Position numbers and translations under genes: made by a program. Below the pieces are notes generated by a model. It did not search any database and was not told the DNA's origin. It saw only the letters and a program-made list of their open reading frames with translations. Source: Brachyspira sp. G79 (lineage in GTDB: Bacteria; Spirochaetota; Brachyspiria; Brachyspirales; Brachyspiraceae). From it: DNA of 52,764 bases. The stretch spans positions 1,182,733-1,235,496 of the forward strand of contig NZ_JQIU01000008.1 in assembly GCF_002379365.1 (NCBI RefSeq). Direction: 5' to 3'. This document shows, piece by piece, positions 1-8,733 of the stretch; within the stretch, counting starts at the first letter, position 1; each line of letters starts with the position of its first letter.

Positions 1-405
1 ATTCGTTAAATGATAAAGCAGTCATTATAAAAAATATAATATCTAAAAAATAGATTTTTATTTAAAATAGTATGAACGAAAAAAATAAAATTATTATCAG
101 CAGACATTATATCTTTAAATGTAAATTCCGAGGAAGGTATAAGAACACTAAGAATACCTATAAACAAAAATATTAAAAAAGTTATAAATATATTTTTCTT
201 ATTATTAAATAATAAATTAAAACAAAATAAATAAAAAATCTTAAAAACAAAAAAATATGATGTTATTTCAGTAATTCTATAATCAGAATTTATATTTAAA
301 GCGAAAAATAAAAAATATATAGTAAAAGGCAATATTGAAATTAATGCTAATATTATAATATTTTTTTGCGGGTTATATTTTTAATTTTTTAAAAAAATTA
401 TTCAT
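1..405 (-). pseudogene. Frameshifted multi-pass membrane protein, N-terminal part
   Basis: I do not recognise the family. An ATG at 405-403 opens MNNFFKKLKI and hits a stop at once, but the next frame continues with YNPQKNIIILALISILPF and several hydrophobic, Phe/Ile-rich segments. Dropping one A from the A-run at 378-382 (minus strand) joins the two frames. A second shift seems to lie in the T-run near 50-56: removing one T replaces the early stop (6-8) with a reading (LDIIFFIMTALSFNE) that stays open to the window edge. The gene therefore probably continues outside the window as a large polytopic membrane protein. A good promoter lies just upstream. Whether the two indels are real or assembly errors cannot be told here. 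Confidence 0.5.
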
Positions 406-440
406 AATTACAAACTATAATATAAAATTTATAGAAATAG

Positions 441-468
441 ATTATATTTATTTTTAGAGTTTTTTCAA
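441..468 (-). promoter_or_regulatory. Sigma-70-type promoter of the frameshifted membrane gene
   Basis: On the minus strand TTGAAA (468-463), a 16-base spacer and a consensus TATAAT (446-441) lie about 36 bases before the ATG at 405. The intact promoter suggests the gene was recently, or still is, transcribed. Confidence 0.55.
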
Positions 469-496
469 CTTTTTAATTAAATATAAAAATAGTAAT

Positions 497-540
497 AAAA
501 AAACCAATAGCTTAATATTAAATTAAACTATTGGCTTTAT
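497..540 (-). terminator. Rho-independent terminator of pckG
   Basis: A 13-bp stem (minus strand) with one G-T wobble is formed by 504-516 and 522-534 and ends in CTATTGG. It is followed by a T-run from the A-stretch at 497-503. It sits about 25 bases after the pckG stop. Confidence 0.8.
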
Positions 541-565
541 TTCTAAGAAAAATTATTAACTAAAA

Positions 566-2359
566 TTATTTGCTTAATCTAGCTCTTAATTCTTCTAATT
601 GTTTTTTAAGTCTAGCTGGAAGTCTTGAACCAAATTTAGCATAATGAGCTTCAATTTGATTAGCCTGATCTTTCCAAGCATCAACATCAACTCTCATAAG
701 TTCTTTGAAATCAGCTTCTGGTATATCTAAACCTTTAAGGTCTAAATCGCCTTCTTTAGGCATTTTACCTATAGGAGTGTCAACAGCATCAATTTTACCT
801 TCAACTCTTTCACACATCCATTTTAATACTCTTGAGTTATCACCGAATCCAGGCCATAACCATTTGCCGTCAGCATTTTTTCTAAACCAGTTTACATAGA
901 AGATTCTAGGAGCTTTATCGCCTAATTTATCTCCCATTTCAAGCCAGTGATTCATATAATCGCCCATGTTGTATCCAGCAAATGGAAGCATAGCAAATGG
1001 GTCAAATCTTAAAGCACCAACTGCACCGATATTAGCAGCAGTAGTTTCACTAGCAGCAGTAGAACCCATAAATACACCATGATCCCAGTTATAAGATTCA
1101 TGTACTAAAGGCATAACAGAAGCTCTTCTTCCGCCGAAGATGAATATATCTATAGGTACACCTTTAGGATCTTCCCAGTCTGGACAAATTACAGGACATT
1201 GTCTAGCAGGAGCAGTAAATCTAGCATTAGGGTGAGCACCTTTTTCTCCGCTTTCTGGAGTCCAGTCATTACCTTTCCAGTCTATACCATGTTTAGGAGC
1301 AGGACCCATACCTTCCCACCATACATCGCCGTCATCTGTTTCTACACAGTTAGTAAATATTGTGTTTTCTTTGATAGATTCCATAGCCATAGGGTTAGAA
1401 TCATAAGAAGTACCAGGAGCTACACCGAAGAAACCAGCTTCTGGGTTGATAGCATAAAGTCTTCCGTCATCTGGATTAATTTTCATCCAAGCAATATCAT
1501 CACCTATAGTTTCACATTTCCAACCAGGTATTGTTGGCTGTAACATTGCAAGGTTAGTTTTACCGCAGGCACTTGGGAATGCAGCAGCGATGTGGAATCT
1601 TTTGCCTTCTGGATTAGTAAGACGTAAGATAAGCATATGTTCTGCCATCCAGCCTTCTCTTCTAGCCATAGCAGAAGCTATACGAAGAGCGAAACATTTT
1701 TTACCAAGCAAAGCGTTTCCGCCGTAACCAGAACCATAAGACCAAATTAAGTTTTCATTAGGGAAGTGAGAAATATATTTTTTCTCTATTGGAGCACAAG
1801 GCCATTTAGTATCTTTTTGACCGTCAGCAAGAGGAGCACCTACAGAGTGTAAGCAAGGTATAAACTCACCATCAGAACCTAATACTTCTAATACTTTAGT
1901 ACCCACTCTAGTCATTATATGCATATTACAAACAACATAAGGGCTGTCAGTAATTTCTACACCTATTTTAGCAATAGGCGAACCTACAGGACCCATAGAA
2001 AAAGGAATTACATACATAGTTCTGTTTTTCATACTGCCTTTGTATAATTCTTTCATAGTACCTTTTAATTCATCTGGAGCCATCCAGTGATTAGTAGGAC
2101 CTGCATCTTCTTTATCTGGATAACTGATAAAAGTTCTATCTTCAACGCGTGCTACGTCAGAAGGATCACTTCTGAAAGAGTGGCTATGAGGTCTTTTAGT
2201 TAAAGGTTTTGCTAAACCTAATTCTACTAAGCCGTTCATGCAGCTGTCATATTCTTCTTTAGTTCCATCACATACATATATATCTTTTGGCTGACACATA
2301 TCTGCTACTTCTTTAATCCAAGCTTTTAGCTTCTCATGTTTTAAATCTTCAACCTTCAT
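566..2359 (-). CDS. pckG: Phosphoenolpyruvate carboxykinase (GTP)
   Basis: This cytosolic enzyme interconverts oxaloacetate + GTP and phosphoenolpyruvate + GDP + CO2. In fermenting bacteria it often runs toward oxaloacetate and succinate. The 597 residues match the usual ~600 of the GTP family. Signatures seen are the P-loop [14 protein letters not shown], the metal/oxaloacetate-site region around [10 protein letters not shown], and FIFGGRR, all typical of the GTP rather than the ATP enzyme. A clear SD (AAGGAG) lies 7 bases before the ATG, and there is a promoter at 2393-2421 and a terminator at 497-540, so it is a single-gene transcript. Codon use includes more G+C-rich codons than its neighbours, as expected for a highly expressed gene. 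Confidence 0.97.
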   Translation of the reverse strand: MKVEDLKHEKLKAWIKEVADMCQPKDIYVCDGTKEEYDSCMNGLVELGLAKPLTKRPHSHSFRSDPSDVARVEDRTFISYPDKEDAGPTNHWMAPDELKGTMKELYKGSMKNRTMYVIPFSMGPVGSPIAKIGVEITDSPYVVCNMHIMTRVGTKVLEVLGSDGEFIPCLHSVGAPLADGQKDTKWPCAPIEKKYISHFPNENLIWSYGSGYGGNALLGKKCFALRIASAMARREGWMAEHMLILRLTNPEGKRFHIAAAFPSACGKTNLAMLQPTIPGWKCETIGDDIAWMKINPDDGRLYAINPEAGFFGVAPGTSYDSNPMAMESIKENTIFTNCVETDDGDVWWEGMGPAPKHGIDWKGNDWTPESGEKGAHPNARFTAPARQCPVICPDWEDPKGVPIDIFIFGGRRASVMPLVHESYNWDHGVFMGSTAASETTAANIGAVGALRFDPFAMLPFAGYNMGDYMNHWLEMGDKLGDKAPRIFYVNWFRKNADGKWLWPGFGDNSRVLKWMCERVEGKIDAVDTPIGKMPKEGDLDLKGLDIPEADFKELMRVDVDAWKDQANQIEAHYAKFGSRLPARLKKQLEELRARLSK

Positions 2360-2392
2360 GAATATTACTCCTTATAAAAATTTGTTGCAAGT

Positions 2393-2421
2393 ATTATACA
2401 ATAAAATGATTTTTTAGTAAA
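2393..2421 (-). promoter_or_regulatory. pckG promoter
   Basis: The minus strand reads TTTACT (2421-2416), 17 bases, then TATAAT (2398-2393), 34 bases before the pckG ATG. Confidence 0.6.
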
Positions 2422-2500
2422 TGATTTTTATAAATTTATTCTTTACTTTATAAATATAATAAAATATAAAAAAATTGATAAACTAAAAAATATTAATTAG

Positions 2501-2660
2501 AATAAAGATAATACATTAAAAGAGCTTAGTTTGGAAGATAAGCCTGTATTATTAAATGCTGCATTGTCTAAAGCATGCAAAAGAAGCAGGTGGCGGTATA
2601 ACTATGTGATTTGCAGGGTTAGTCAAAAAAAATAATAAAAACATAAAAACTAATTTTTAA
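2501..2660 (+). pseudogene. Relic of an unidentified gene
   Basis: This stretch between pckG and the MarR gene reads like decayed protein sequence: KELSLEDKPVLLNAALSKAC, then (after dropping one A near 2582) KEAGGGITM, an in-frame TGA, and FAGLVKKNNKNIKTNF before a TAA at 2658. Frame shift plus nonsense codon suggest a dead 3' end of a once longer gene. I cannot name the parent family. The rest of 2360-2775 holds only the pckG promoter and A+T-rich sequence. Confidence 0.35.
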
Positions 2661-2775
2661 GTTTGTCAATTATAAATTATTTAAATATTTTATAATCTTG
2701 TTTTTTGTATAAAAATTTATATATTATATATATTATTATAATAAATAATACAATTTGAACAGAGGTAATATCTAT

Positions 2776-3168
2776 ATGGAAGATGTGTTTATAGGAAAAT
2801 TAATAAAAGAACTTCATACTGCTTTGGATAACAGATTTAATAAATTTTTGGATAAACATAAATTAACATCTTCTCAAATGGATATACTAATGTTCCTTTA
2901 TCATAACGAGCAAAAAATTGTTAATCAAAGGGATATAGAAAATTTTTTAGGTTTAAGCAATCCTACAATAGCTGGAACTCTATATAGACTAGAAAAAAAA
3001 GGGTTTATAAAAAGAAAAATAAGCAGTGAAGATAAAAGATATAAAGAAATATATTTAACTCCTAAAAGCAAAAAGGTCAAAGAAATTGTCTTTGAAGATA
3101 TTAATAAAAATAATGAAATGATGTTTCACAATATGTCATCTAAAGAAAAGAAACTTTGGTTTTATTAG
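2776..3168 (+). CDS. MarR-family transcriptional regulator with shifted C-terminus
   Basis: Winged-helix repressor of the MarR type. The central part carries the wHTH, with LTSSQMDILMFLY, RDIENFLGLSNPTIAGTLYRLEKKGFI as recognition helix region, and the wing with SSEDKRYKEIYLT. The ATG at 2776 is preferred over the upstream TTG (2755) because the SD GAGGT lies between them. The reading stops after KEKKLWFY at 3168. One extra A in the AAAA run at 3146-3149 would instead give KEKETLVLLVEKLLSNIQNKDIDS, ending at 3215. That is a typical last dimerisation helix and gives the usual ~146 residues. So the gene either lost its dimerisation helix or the sequence has a one-base error. It stands alone, and its ligand and targets are unknown. 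Confidence 0.85.
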   Translation: MEDVFIGKLIKELHTALDNRFNKFLDKHKLTSSQMDILMFLYHNEQKIVNQRDIENFLGLSNPTIAGTLYRLEKKGFIKRKISSEDKRYKEIYLTPKSKKVKEIVFEDINKNNEMMFHNMSSKEKKLWFY

Positions 3169-3229
3169 TAGAAAAATTATTAAGCAATATACAAAACAAA
3201 GATATCGATTCTTAAATAATTCCTAAAAA

Positions 3230-4306
3230 TCATTTAAAATATAAACTATTCATTACATCACAGGCAAATGATATCAAACTATTGCTTATAGTGACAGTAG
3301 ATGAAATTGTAAGTATTATAGATTCGCTTCCTTTACTTACAACAGCTATAGCATTAAAAAAATCATTTTTATTTATCTTTGATGTAAAAATAAACTCTGC
3401 AAATAAATCATTATAATCTTCTCTGTTTTTTGTAGATATTGGTTTAATAATAGAATAAAGCTCTCCCCTTCTATCTCTAAAGCCGTCAAATAACTCTTTT
3501 ATAGCCTTTTCATCATATTTTTCATTGCTATAGCTTATTATGATTGATATTCTATTATCTGGGCTTTCTATTTTTAATAAAGAACCTTCTATATATGCAT
3601 TAAAATTTTCTGGTACAAGCAAATGAAATCTGTCTGGATTTGCCTCAATTGATGTAAACTTATCCATATAAAATTTAGAATTATCTATCAAATATTTAAT
3701 ATTATTAATTCTGTTTATAATATTAACATCATTTTTACTTATAGTTAATGCTCTTTCTAAAATATCAAAAGCCTCATCATATTTATACATAGCTCTGTAT
3801 GCTACTGACATATTAATCATAGATAAAACATCATCATTATCTATAGATACAGCCTTTTTATACTTTTCTATGGCTTCATTATGCTTTCCTTCCATTGATA
3901 GTATAATTCCATACTGCCCATAAATACTGGAATTAATATCTCCAATGGATATAAGTTTTTCTATTACATCTTTAGCTTTATCATACTGATAAGTATTTAT
4001 AAGCGCCTCAATTTTGTTTTCAAGCAAATCCTTATCATCTTTTATAAAACTAAGACCTTTATCCATTAATTCTATTACGGAGTTAAAATTATTTTCTTCA
4101 TAATATATATCTGCTAAAACTAAATATCCGTATTTATATTTATTGTCTTTTTTTATTAATTCTAAAGCTAGTTTTTTAGCATAAGAAATATTATTTATAT
4201 CTATTAAATTATTTATCTTTTCTATAACAATATCATTACTTTCTTTTATAACCTCTTTAATATCATCATCTACATTGATATTATTTACACTTTCACTAGC
4301 TAACAT
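3230..4306 (-). CDS. Tetratricopeptide repeat protein
   Basis: A 358-residue cytosolic protein with no signal peptide. Residues ~40-215 form about five TPR-like helical pairs (for example YLVLADIYYEENNFNSVIEL, and GQYGIILSMEGKHNEAIEKY followed by VLSMINMSVAYRAMYKYDEA). Residues ~220-358 are a separate alpha/beta domain of unknown family. TPR stacks bind partner proteins, but the partner cannot be inferred. It starts 4 bases after the HAD phosphatase stop, and its SD (TTGGAG) overlaps that junction, so the two are translated from one mRNA. Confidence 0.8.
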   Translation of the reverse strand: MLASESVNNINVDDDIKEVIKESNDIVIEKINNLIDINNISYAKKLALELIKKDNKYKYGYLVLADIYYEENNFNSVIELMDKGLSFIKDDKDLLENKIEALINTYQYDKAKDVIEKLISIGDINSSIYGQYGIILSMEGKHNEAIEKYKKAVSIDNDDVLSMINMSVAYRAMYKYDEAFDILERALTISKNDVNIINRINNIKYLIDNSKFYMDKFTSIEANPDRFHLLVPENFNAYIEGSLLKIESPDNRISIIISYSNEKYDEKAIKELFDGFRDRRGELYSIIKPISTKNREDYNDLFAEFIFTSKINKNDFFNAIAVVSKGSESIILTISSTVTISNSLISFACDVMNSLYFK

Positions 4307-4310
4307 AATT

Positions 4311-4970
4311 TTATCTCCAATTAACTATAATAAAGCCTTTATTTTTGTTATTTAAAGCATGCTCTTTTAATCTCTTATCAGGATTAACGCATATTTTAGT
4401 GTCGGCAAATTCAAAAAGAGGTAAATCACTTATAGAGTCGCTGTATGCTATATTTTTATCTCTATGTTTAGGAAAAAAATGCTCGGTAAATAGTCTGTAT
4501 CTTTTAGCAGAACCATAGCAGTTTCTTCCGTACATATAACCAGTATACTTTCCTCTAAAAGTCCATAGCTCAGTACCCATACATCTGTCAAAACCTAAAT
4601 TTTCTGCTATATATTTGGCATAAATCTCAAAACTGGCTGTAACTAAAACTAATGTATACCCTTTGCTCTTTAATTTTTTTATTTCTTCTAAAGCATCTTG
4701 ATAATAAAGAGATGGTACTACAGTATCGGCAAACTCTTTTCCTATATTATTTCCAAACTCTATATCTATATTTCTAAATATATGTGCTATTCTATACTTT
4801 ACACTTTCATTATTTATTATTCTTAAGCAAAATAAGATAAAATAAGGAAGCAAAGCTATATAATATATAAAACTTGAAGGATTCTTTTTTAAATAGAATT
4901 TCATAAAAGGAACTATTGAATCTTTTTTCAAGATAGTTTTATCCAAATCAAAATATGCCGCTTTCATCAT
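4311..4970 (-). CDS. HAD-superfamily subfamily IB hydrolase (SerB/CicA-like)
   Basis: A 219-residue phosphatase of the HAD-IB group, which includes phosphoserine phosphatase and CicA. Motif I is YFDLDKT (nucleophile and acid/base Asp), motif II VLVTAS, and motif III AYSDSISDLPLFE (metal Asp). The substrate cannot be told; the cap region has a hydrophobic stretch (FIYYIALLPYFILFCLRI) as in membrane-associated members of this group. Two ATGs in tandem form the start (4970 or 4967) with no strong SD. It is the first gene of a two-gene unit with the TPR protein. Confidence 0.85.
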   Translation of the reverse strand: MMKAAYFDLDKTILKKDSIVPFMKFYLKKNPSSFIYYIALLPYFILFCLRIINNESVKYRIAHIFRNIDIEFGNNIGKEFADTVVPSLYYQDALEEIKKLKSKGYTLVLVTASFEIYAKYIAENLGFDRCMGTELWTFRGKYTGYMYGRNCYGSAKRYRLFTEHFFPKHRDKNIAYSDSISDLPLFEFADTKICVNPDKRLKEHALNNKNKGFIIVNWR

Positions 4971-5061
4971 AATAATGTTATTCTACTACAAAATAATCAT
5001 TTGTCAAAGGAATTTAATCAATTTATACAAAAAAATTATGTAAACTTACTATAAAAATGTC

Positions 5062-5090
5062 TTGACTATAAGCAAAAAATTTAATATTAT
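5062..5090 (+). promoter_or_regulatory. Promoter of def
   Basis: TTGACT (5062-5067), 17-base spacer, TATTAT (5085-5090), about 94 bases before the def ATG. Confidence 0.6.
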
Positions 5091-5183
5091 ATAGGAAATT
5101 TAATATTAATTAATAATGAATATTATTATTAGAATAATGAATATACAATTTTTACAGACAATTTTTTAGGAGAAAATATAAAT

Positions 5184-5753
5184 ATGCTTAGAGAGTTAGT
5201 TATATATGGAGATGAAAGACTTCAGCAGGTATCAGAAAAAATAGAAAAAATAGATGATGAAATAATTACATTAATAGATGATATGTTTGAAACTATGTAT
5301 AAAGAGCGTGGTGTAGGACTTGCTGCTGTTCAAATAGGAATATTAAAAAGACTTATAGTTATATCAGTACCAGATTTGGATGATGAAACTAAAGCAGACT
5401 TCAAATTAGCACTTATAAACCCAGAAATAATATGGCATGGAGAAGAAAAAGAGATATTAGAAGAGGGCTGTTTGTCATTTCCAGAAATAAGAGACGATGT
5501 AGCAAGATATAAAGAAATAAAAGTGAAATATTTAGATAAAGAAGGAAATGAACAGATACTTGAAGCTGAAGGCTATATAGCAAAGGTACTACAGCATGAA
5601 ATAGATCATACAAACGGAATATCATTTATTGACAGACTTGAATCATATCAAAAAAGAAGATTAAAAAGAGAATTAAAAGAACTTAGAAATAATACTGTAA
5701 GAGAAATAAAAAAGGTACAAAACAGAGAAAAGCTGCAAAATACTAACAATTAA
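5184..5753 (+). CDS. def: Peptide deformylase
   Basis: Removes the N-formyl group from the initiator Met of nascent proteins; a metal enzyme of the cytosol. All three family motifs are present: GVGLAAVQIG (motif 1), EGCLSFP with the metal Cys (motif 2) and QHEIDHTNG with HExDH (motif 3). The 189 residues include a charged, coiled C-terminal tail after ~residue 150 (repeated RELKEL-like segments), slightly longer than E. coli Def (169). SD AGGAGA precedes the ATG. It is followed after 17 bases by an HAD phosphatase gene, likely in one operon. The usual partner fmt is not adjacent. Confidence 0.96.
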   Translation: MLRELVIYGDERLQQVSEKIEKIDDEIITLIDDMFETMYKERGVGLAAVQIGILKRLIVISVPDLDDETKADFKLALINPEIIWHGEEKEILEEGCLSFPEIRDDVARYKEIKVKYLDKEGNEQILEAEGYIAKVLQHEIDHTNGISFIDRLESYQKRRLKRELKELRNNTVREIKKVQNREKLQNTNN

Positions 5754-5770
5754 TTAAAAATGGGCAAAAA

Positions 5771-6424
5771 ATGATTAAAAACATAATATTTGATTTGGAT
5801 GGTACTTTAGCAGATTCTATAGACGATATTTACTATTGCGTCAATACAACGCTTACATATTTTAACTTAAAAAATATAACAATTGAAGATACACATAATT
5901 TTGTAGGTAATGGTGCTAGAATGCTTATAAAACGTGCTGTAAATAAATACTATAATAATGAAAATATTGAAGAAGAAGTATACAGCTTTTATATAAAATA
6001 TTATGAAGAGCATTGCGTTGATAATACAAAATTATACAGCGGAGTTTATGATACTCTAGAGTTATTATACAAACATAATATTAAAATGTTTATTATAAGC
6101 AATAAGCCTAATAAAATGGTAAAAAAAACAGCAGAAAAACTAAATATAATCAAATTTTTTAAAGCTGTGATAGGAGACGGTGTTTATCCATACAGGAAGC
6201 CCAATGTAAATATATGGTATAGTATAAAAGATGATTATAACTTGAAAGAAGATGAAACTATTATGGTTGGAGATGGTGTACCAGACTATGAATTTGCCGT
6301 TAATTCCAAAATAAAATGCATATTAGCATTATACGGCATAACTGACAAAAATATTCTGATAAATTTAAATAATAATGATTATTATTTAAATTCATTTAGA
6401 GAAATTGCCGATTATGTATTATAA
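5771..6424 (+). CDS. HAD-superfamily IA hydrolase, phosphoglycolate phosphatase-like
   Basis: A 217-residue HAD-IA phosphatase resembling Gph/PGPase. Motif I is IFDLDGTLADS, the cap has FVGNGARMLIKRA as in Gph, motif II is MFIISNKP, the motif III Lys is in YRKPN, and the acidic pair is MVGDGVPDYEFA. The likely role is clearance of 2-phosphoglycolate or a similar small phosphate ester, inferred from family only. It follows def by 17 bases without a strong SD, suggesting translational coupling. Confidence 0.85.
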   Translation: MIKNIIFDLDGTLADSIDDIYYCVNTTLTYFNLKNITIEDTHNFVGNGARMLIKRAVNKYYNNENIEEEVYSFYIKYYEEHCVDNTKLYSGVYDTLELLYKHNIKMFIISNKPNKMVKKTAEKLNIIKFFKAVIGDGVYPYRKPNVNIWYSIKDDYNLKEDETIMVGDGVPDYEFAVNSKIKCILALYGITDKNILINLNNNDYYLNSFREIADYVL

Positions 6425-6456
6425 GAAAGTAAATTTAAAAAAAGAATACTAAACTA

Positions 6457-6485
6457 TTGACAATACTAAAAAATGTTTGTATATT
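6457..6485 (+). promoter_or_regulatory. Promoter of the M23 peptidase gene
   Basis: Consensus TTGACA (6457-6462), 17 bases, TATATT (6480-6485), about 50 bases upstream of the ATG at 6536. Confidence 0.65.
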
Positions 6486-6535
6486 AGAAGAAATTATTTC
6501 TTAAATAAAACAATTAGTATTAATTTAACAGAGAC

Positions 6536-7774
6536 ATGAAAAATAACAAATTTAAGTACACAAAAATCAGAAAAAGTAAAGGTATATTTCTTCATATAGA
6601 AAATATACTTGAAGGTATCAAATCCAAATTTCAAAATAATGCCCCTAGAATAAGAACTACTTTTGTACATTCTACAAGGTACAATGAAAATAAACCAAAC
6701 AAAATATTTACAAGTTTAATTAAGAAATTTGCATTAACTGTTGTATCATTCTCACTATTTCTATTCCTTGCCAATTTTTTAATAATGAATATGCGTCAAA
6801 CTTCTAATGCCGCAATACTTCCAAAGGATAAAATGCCTTCAAATATCGCATACAATAAAGTATTAGATGAAATGTCTCCAGAACAATTATCCAGCAGTCC
6901 TGAATCTAGCTTATCTGACGTACCTACAGTAACTTCTGCTGTAACAATAGAAAATGCCACAGATATATTTTATAATACTATAACTTCTGATAATACATTA
7001 GTAGGTGACGGAACTATAGGAATGAAATACGATGAATATATCATAGAAGAAGGAGATAATCTCACTGTTATATCAAGAAAAATAGGTGCTAATTTAGATA
7101 CTTTAGTAAGTGTTAATAAAATAAGCAATGCAAATAGATTAAGACCTGGACAAAAAATTATAGTGCCTAATAGAAACGGACTGTTATATACTATAAAAAA
7201 AGGTGAATCTTTAGAAGATGTTACAGAAAGATATGATGTTTCATTAAAAAGAGTACTTACTTTCAATAAAATATCTGATGTTAGCGATATAGAAGCAGGA
7301 GACGATATATTCCTACCTGGTGCTAAATATACTTTAGATGAGAGAATAGATAAATTCGGACAGATGTTCAGTCTTCCTACAACTATAACTAGAATAAGCA
7401 GTGTATTCGGATACAGAGTACACCCTATTACTGGAGTAAGAACTAAACATATGGGTGTTGATATACCTGGAAGACTTAATACCCCAGTATATGCAGCAAG
7501 AAAAGGTAAAGTTATATTCGCAGGATATAGCGGCGGATACGGAAATTTGGTAATAGTAAGACATGATAAGGGATACACTACATATTACGGTCACCTCAAT
7601 TCTATAACCACAAAAGCAGGAGCAAATGTAGGTGTTGGAGTTATGATAGGAAGAATGGGAAGCACAGGAAGATCTACTGGAAGCCATTTACACTTTGAAG
7701 TTAGAAGAAATGGTGTAGCACTTAATCCTGCTGACTTCATACCTATTAAAAAGTTTTTGAGAGGAAGAAGATAA
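6536..7774 (+). CDS. LysM-M23 peptidoglycan endopeptidase, membrane anchored
   Basis: A 412-residue envelope protein. The basic N-terminus (1-60) is followed by one membrane segment (~63-85), so the rest lies in the periplasm. Two LysM modules (about 166-210 and 218-262; each ends in LRPGQKIIVPN- or DIEAGDDIFLPG-like sequence) bind peptidoglycan. The C-terminal M23 domain keeps the zinc and catalytic residues: HMGVD (~304-308), YYGHL and HLHFE (~384-388). It is therefore probably an active DD-endopeptidase or a divisome/flagellar-path wall remodeller, unlike the degenerate EnvC/NlpD type. It is a single-gene transcript with its own promoter and terminator. Confidence 0.93.
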   Translation: MKNNKFKYTKIRKSKGIFLHIENILEGIKSKFQNNAPRIRTTFVHSTRYNENKPNKIFTSLIKKFALTVVSFSLFLFLANFLIMNMRQTSNAAILPKDKMPSNIAYNKVLDEMSPEQLSSSPESSLSDVPTVTSAVTIENATDIFYNTITSDNTLVGDGTIGMKYDEYIIEEGDNLTVISRKIGANLDTLVSVNKISNANRLRPGQKIIVPNRNGLLYTIKKGESLEDVTERYDVSLKRVLTFNKISDVSDIEAGDDIFLPGAKYTLDERIDKFGQMFSLPTTITRISSVFGYRVHPITGVRTKHMGVDIPGRLNTPVYAARKGKVIFAGYSGGYGNLVIVRHDKGYTTYYGHLNSITTKAGANVGVGVMIGRMGSTGRSTGSHLHFEVRRNGVALNPADFIPIKKFLRGRR

Positions 7775-7801
7775 TAATATAATTATTAAAAATATACATA
7801 T

Positions 7802-7836
7802 AAAAAGGATTCATTTTTATGAGTCCTTTTTTATTT
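7802..7836 (+). terminator. Terminator after the M23 peptidase gene
   Basis: A 13-bp stem (7802-7814 with 7819-7831; one G-T pair) closes a short loop and runs into a T-tract, 27 bases after the stop. Confidence 0.8.
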
Positions 7837-7869
7837 TTTAATATTTTTGATTTTTTATACATATTACTA

Positions 7870-7897
7870 TTTACAATTATATCTATTTGAGTATAAT
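7870..7897 (+). promoter_or_regulatory. Promoter of the GGDEF gene, suggesting a leaderless mRNA
   Basis: TTTACA (7870-7875), 16 bases, consensus TATAAT (7892-7897). The expected start point (~7904) is only ~2 bases before the ATG at 7906, and no SD is present. Confidence 0.5.
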
Positions 7898-7905
7898 ACA
7901 TCTTT

Positions 7906-8733
7906 ATGAATGATATTATAAAAATTATTAACACATTAAATGAAATACCAGAGCCTTTCTCTGTAGACGGAATAATAAAAACATTTGAAGCAAGTTCAAA
8001 AAATATAATAGAAAGTTTTGCCGTTTATTTTTATAAAGAAGAAAATGCTGAGGCTAATTTATGGTATGTATCTGCAAATAAATCCGTAATAGATGATAAA
8101 GATAATAATAAAAAATATAAATTATTTGCAAGAGGAAATAACTTCGGCTTTATAATAATTAACAGTGAAAAAGATAAAGAAAAAATTGAAATATTAATAA
8201 ATTATTTATCTATAATACTTTACAGTGAAAAGCTATCTTTTTTGGCAAATAGAGATAAACTTACAGGTCTATATAACAGAGGATATATACTAAAATATCT
8301 TCATGAAAAAGAAATTAGCGGACATATATATTCTATTGTAATAATAGACTTGGATAAATTCAAACATTATAATGATAGCTACGGACATAATATAGGTGAT
8401 CATGTATTAAAGAATGCTTCTAAAGTGATGAAAGAAACATTAAAAAAAATTGTACATAAATCTGTACTTGGACGATATGGCGGAGAAGAGTTTATTGTAA
8501 TCTTTGATATAAACAACAGAGACGAACTTTATAATGCTATGGAAAAAATAAGAATAAATCTAATGGAAAGCGATTTCTCTAATGAAGAATACTCATTAAA
8601 AGCTACTGCTTCTTTAGGCGGTGCTGTAAAAGAAGGGAATATAAATTTAAGAACTTTTATACATCAGGCCGATCAATCATTATATAATGCCAAAGAAACT
8701 GGAAGAAATAAATCTGTTATACTAGCATTTTAA
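7906..8733 (+). CDS. Diguanylate cyclase (GGDEF domain)
   Basis: A 275-residue cytosolic protein expected to make cyclic di-GMP from two GTP. Residues ~1-105 look like a small GAF-type sensor domain, and ~112-275 are GGDEF, with LTGLYNRGY, the metal-site VIIDLDKFKHYND and the active loop RYGGEEF (~189-195), which is the active GGEEF form. The RxxD inhibitory site that normally precedes the loop is replaced (VHKS), so product inhibition is probably absent. There is no membrane segment. Its last 17 bases overlap the 3' end of the convergent methyltransferase gene. Confidence 0.9.
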   Translation: MNDIIKIINTLNEIPEPFSVDGIIKTFEASSKNIIESFAVYFYKEENAEANLWYVSANKSVIDDKDNNKKYKLFARGNNFGFIIINSEKDKEKIEILINYLSIILYSEKLSFLANRDKLTGLYNRGYILKYLHEKEISGHIYSIVIIDLDKFKHYNDSYGHNIGDHVLKNASKVMKETLKKIVHKSVLGRYGGEEFIVIFDINNRDELYNAMEKIRINLMESDFSNEEYSLKATASLGGAVKEGNINLRTFIHQADQSLYNAKETGRNKSVILAF

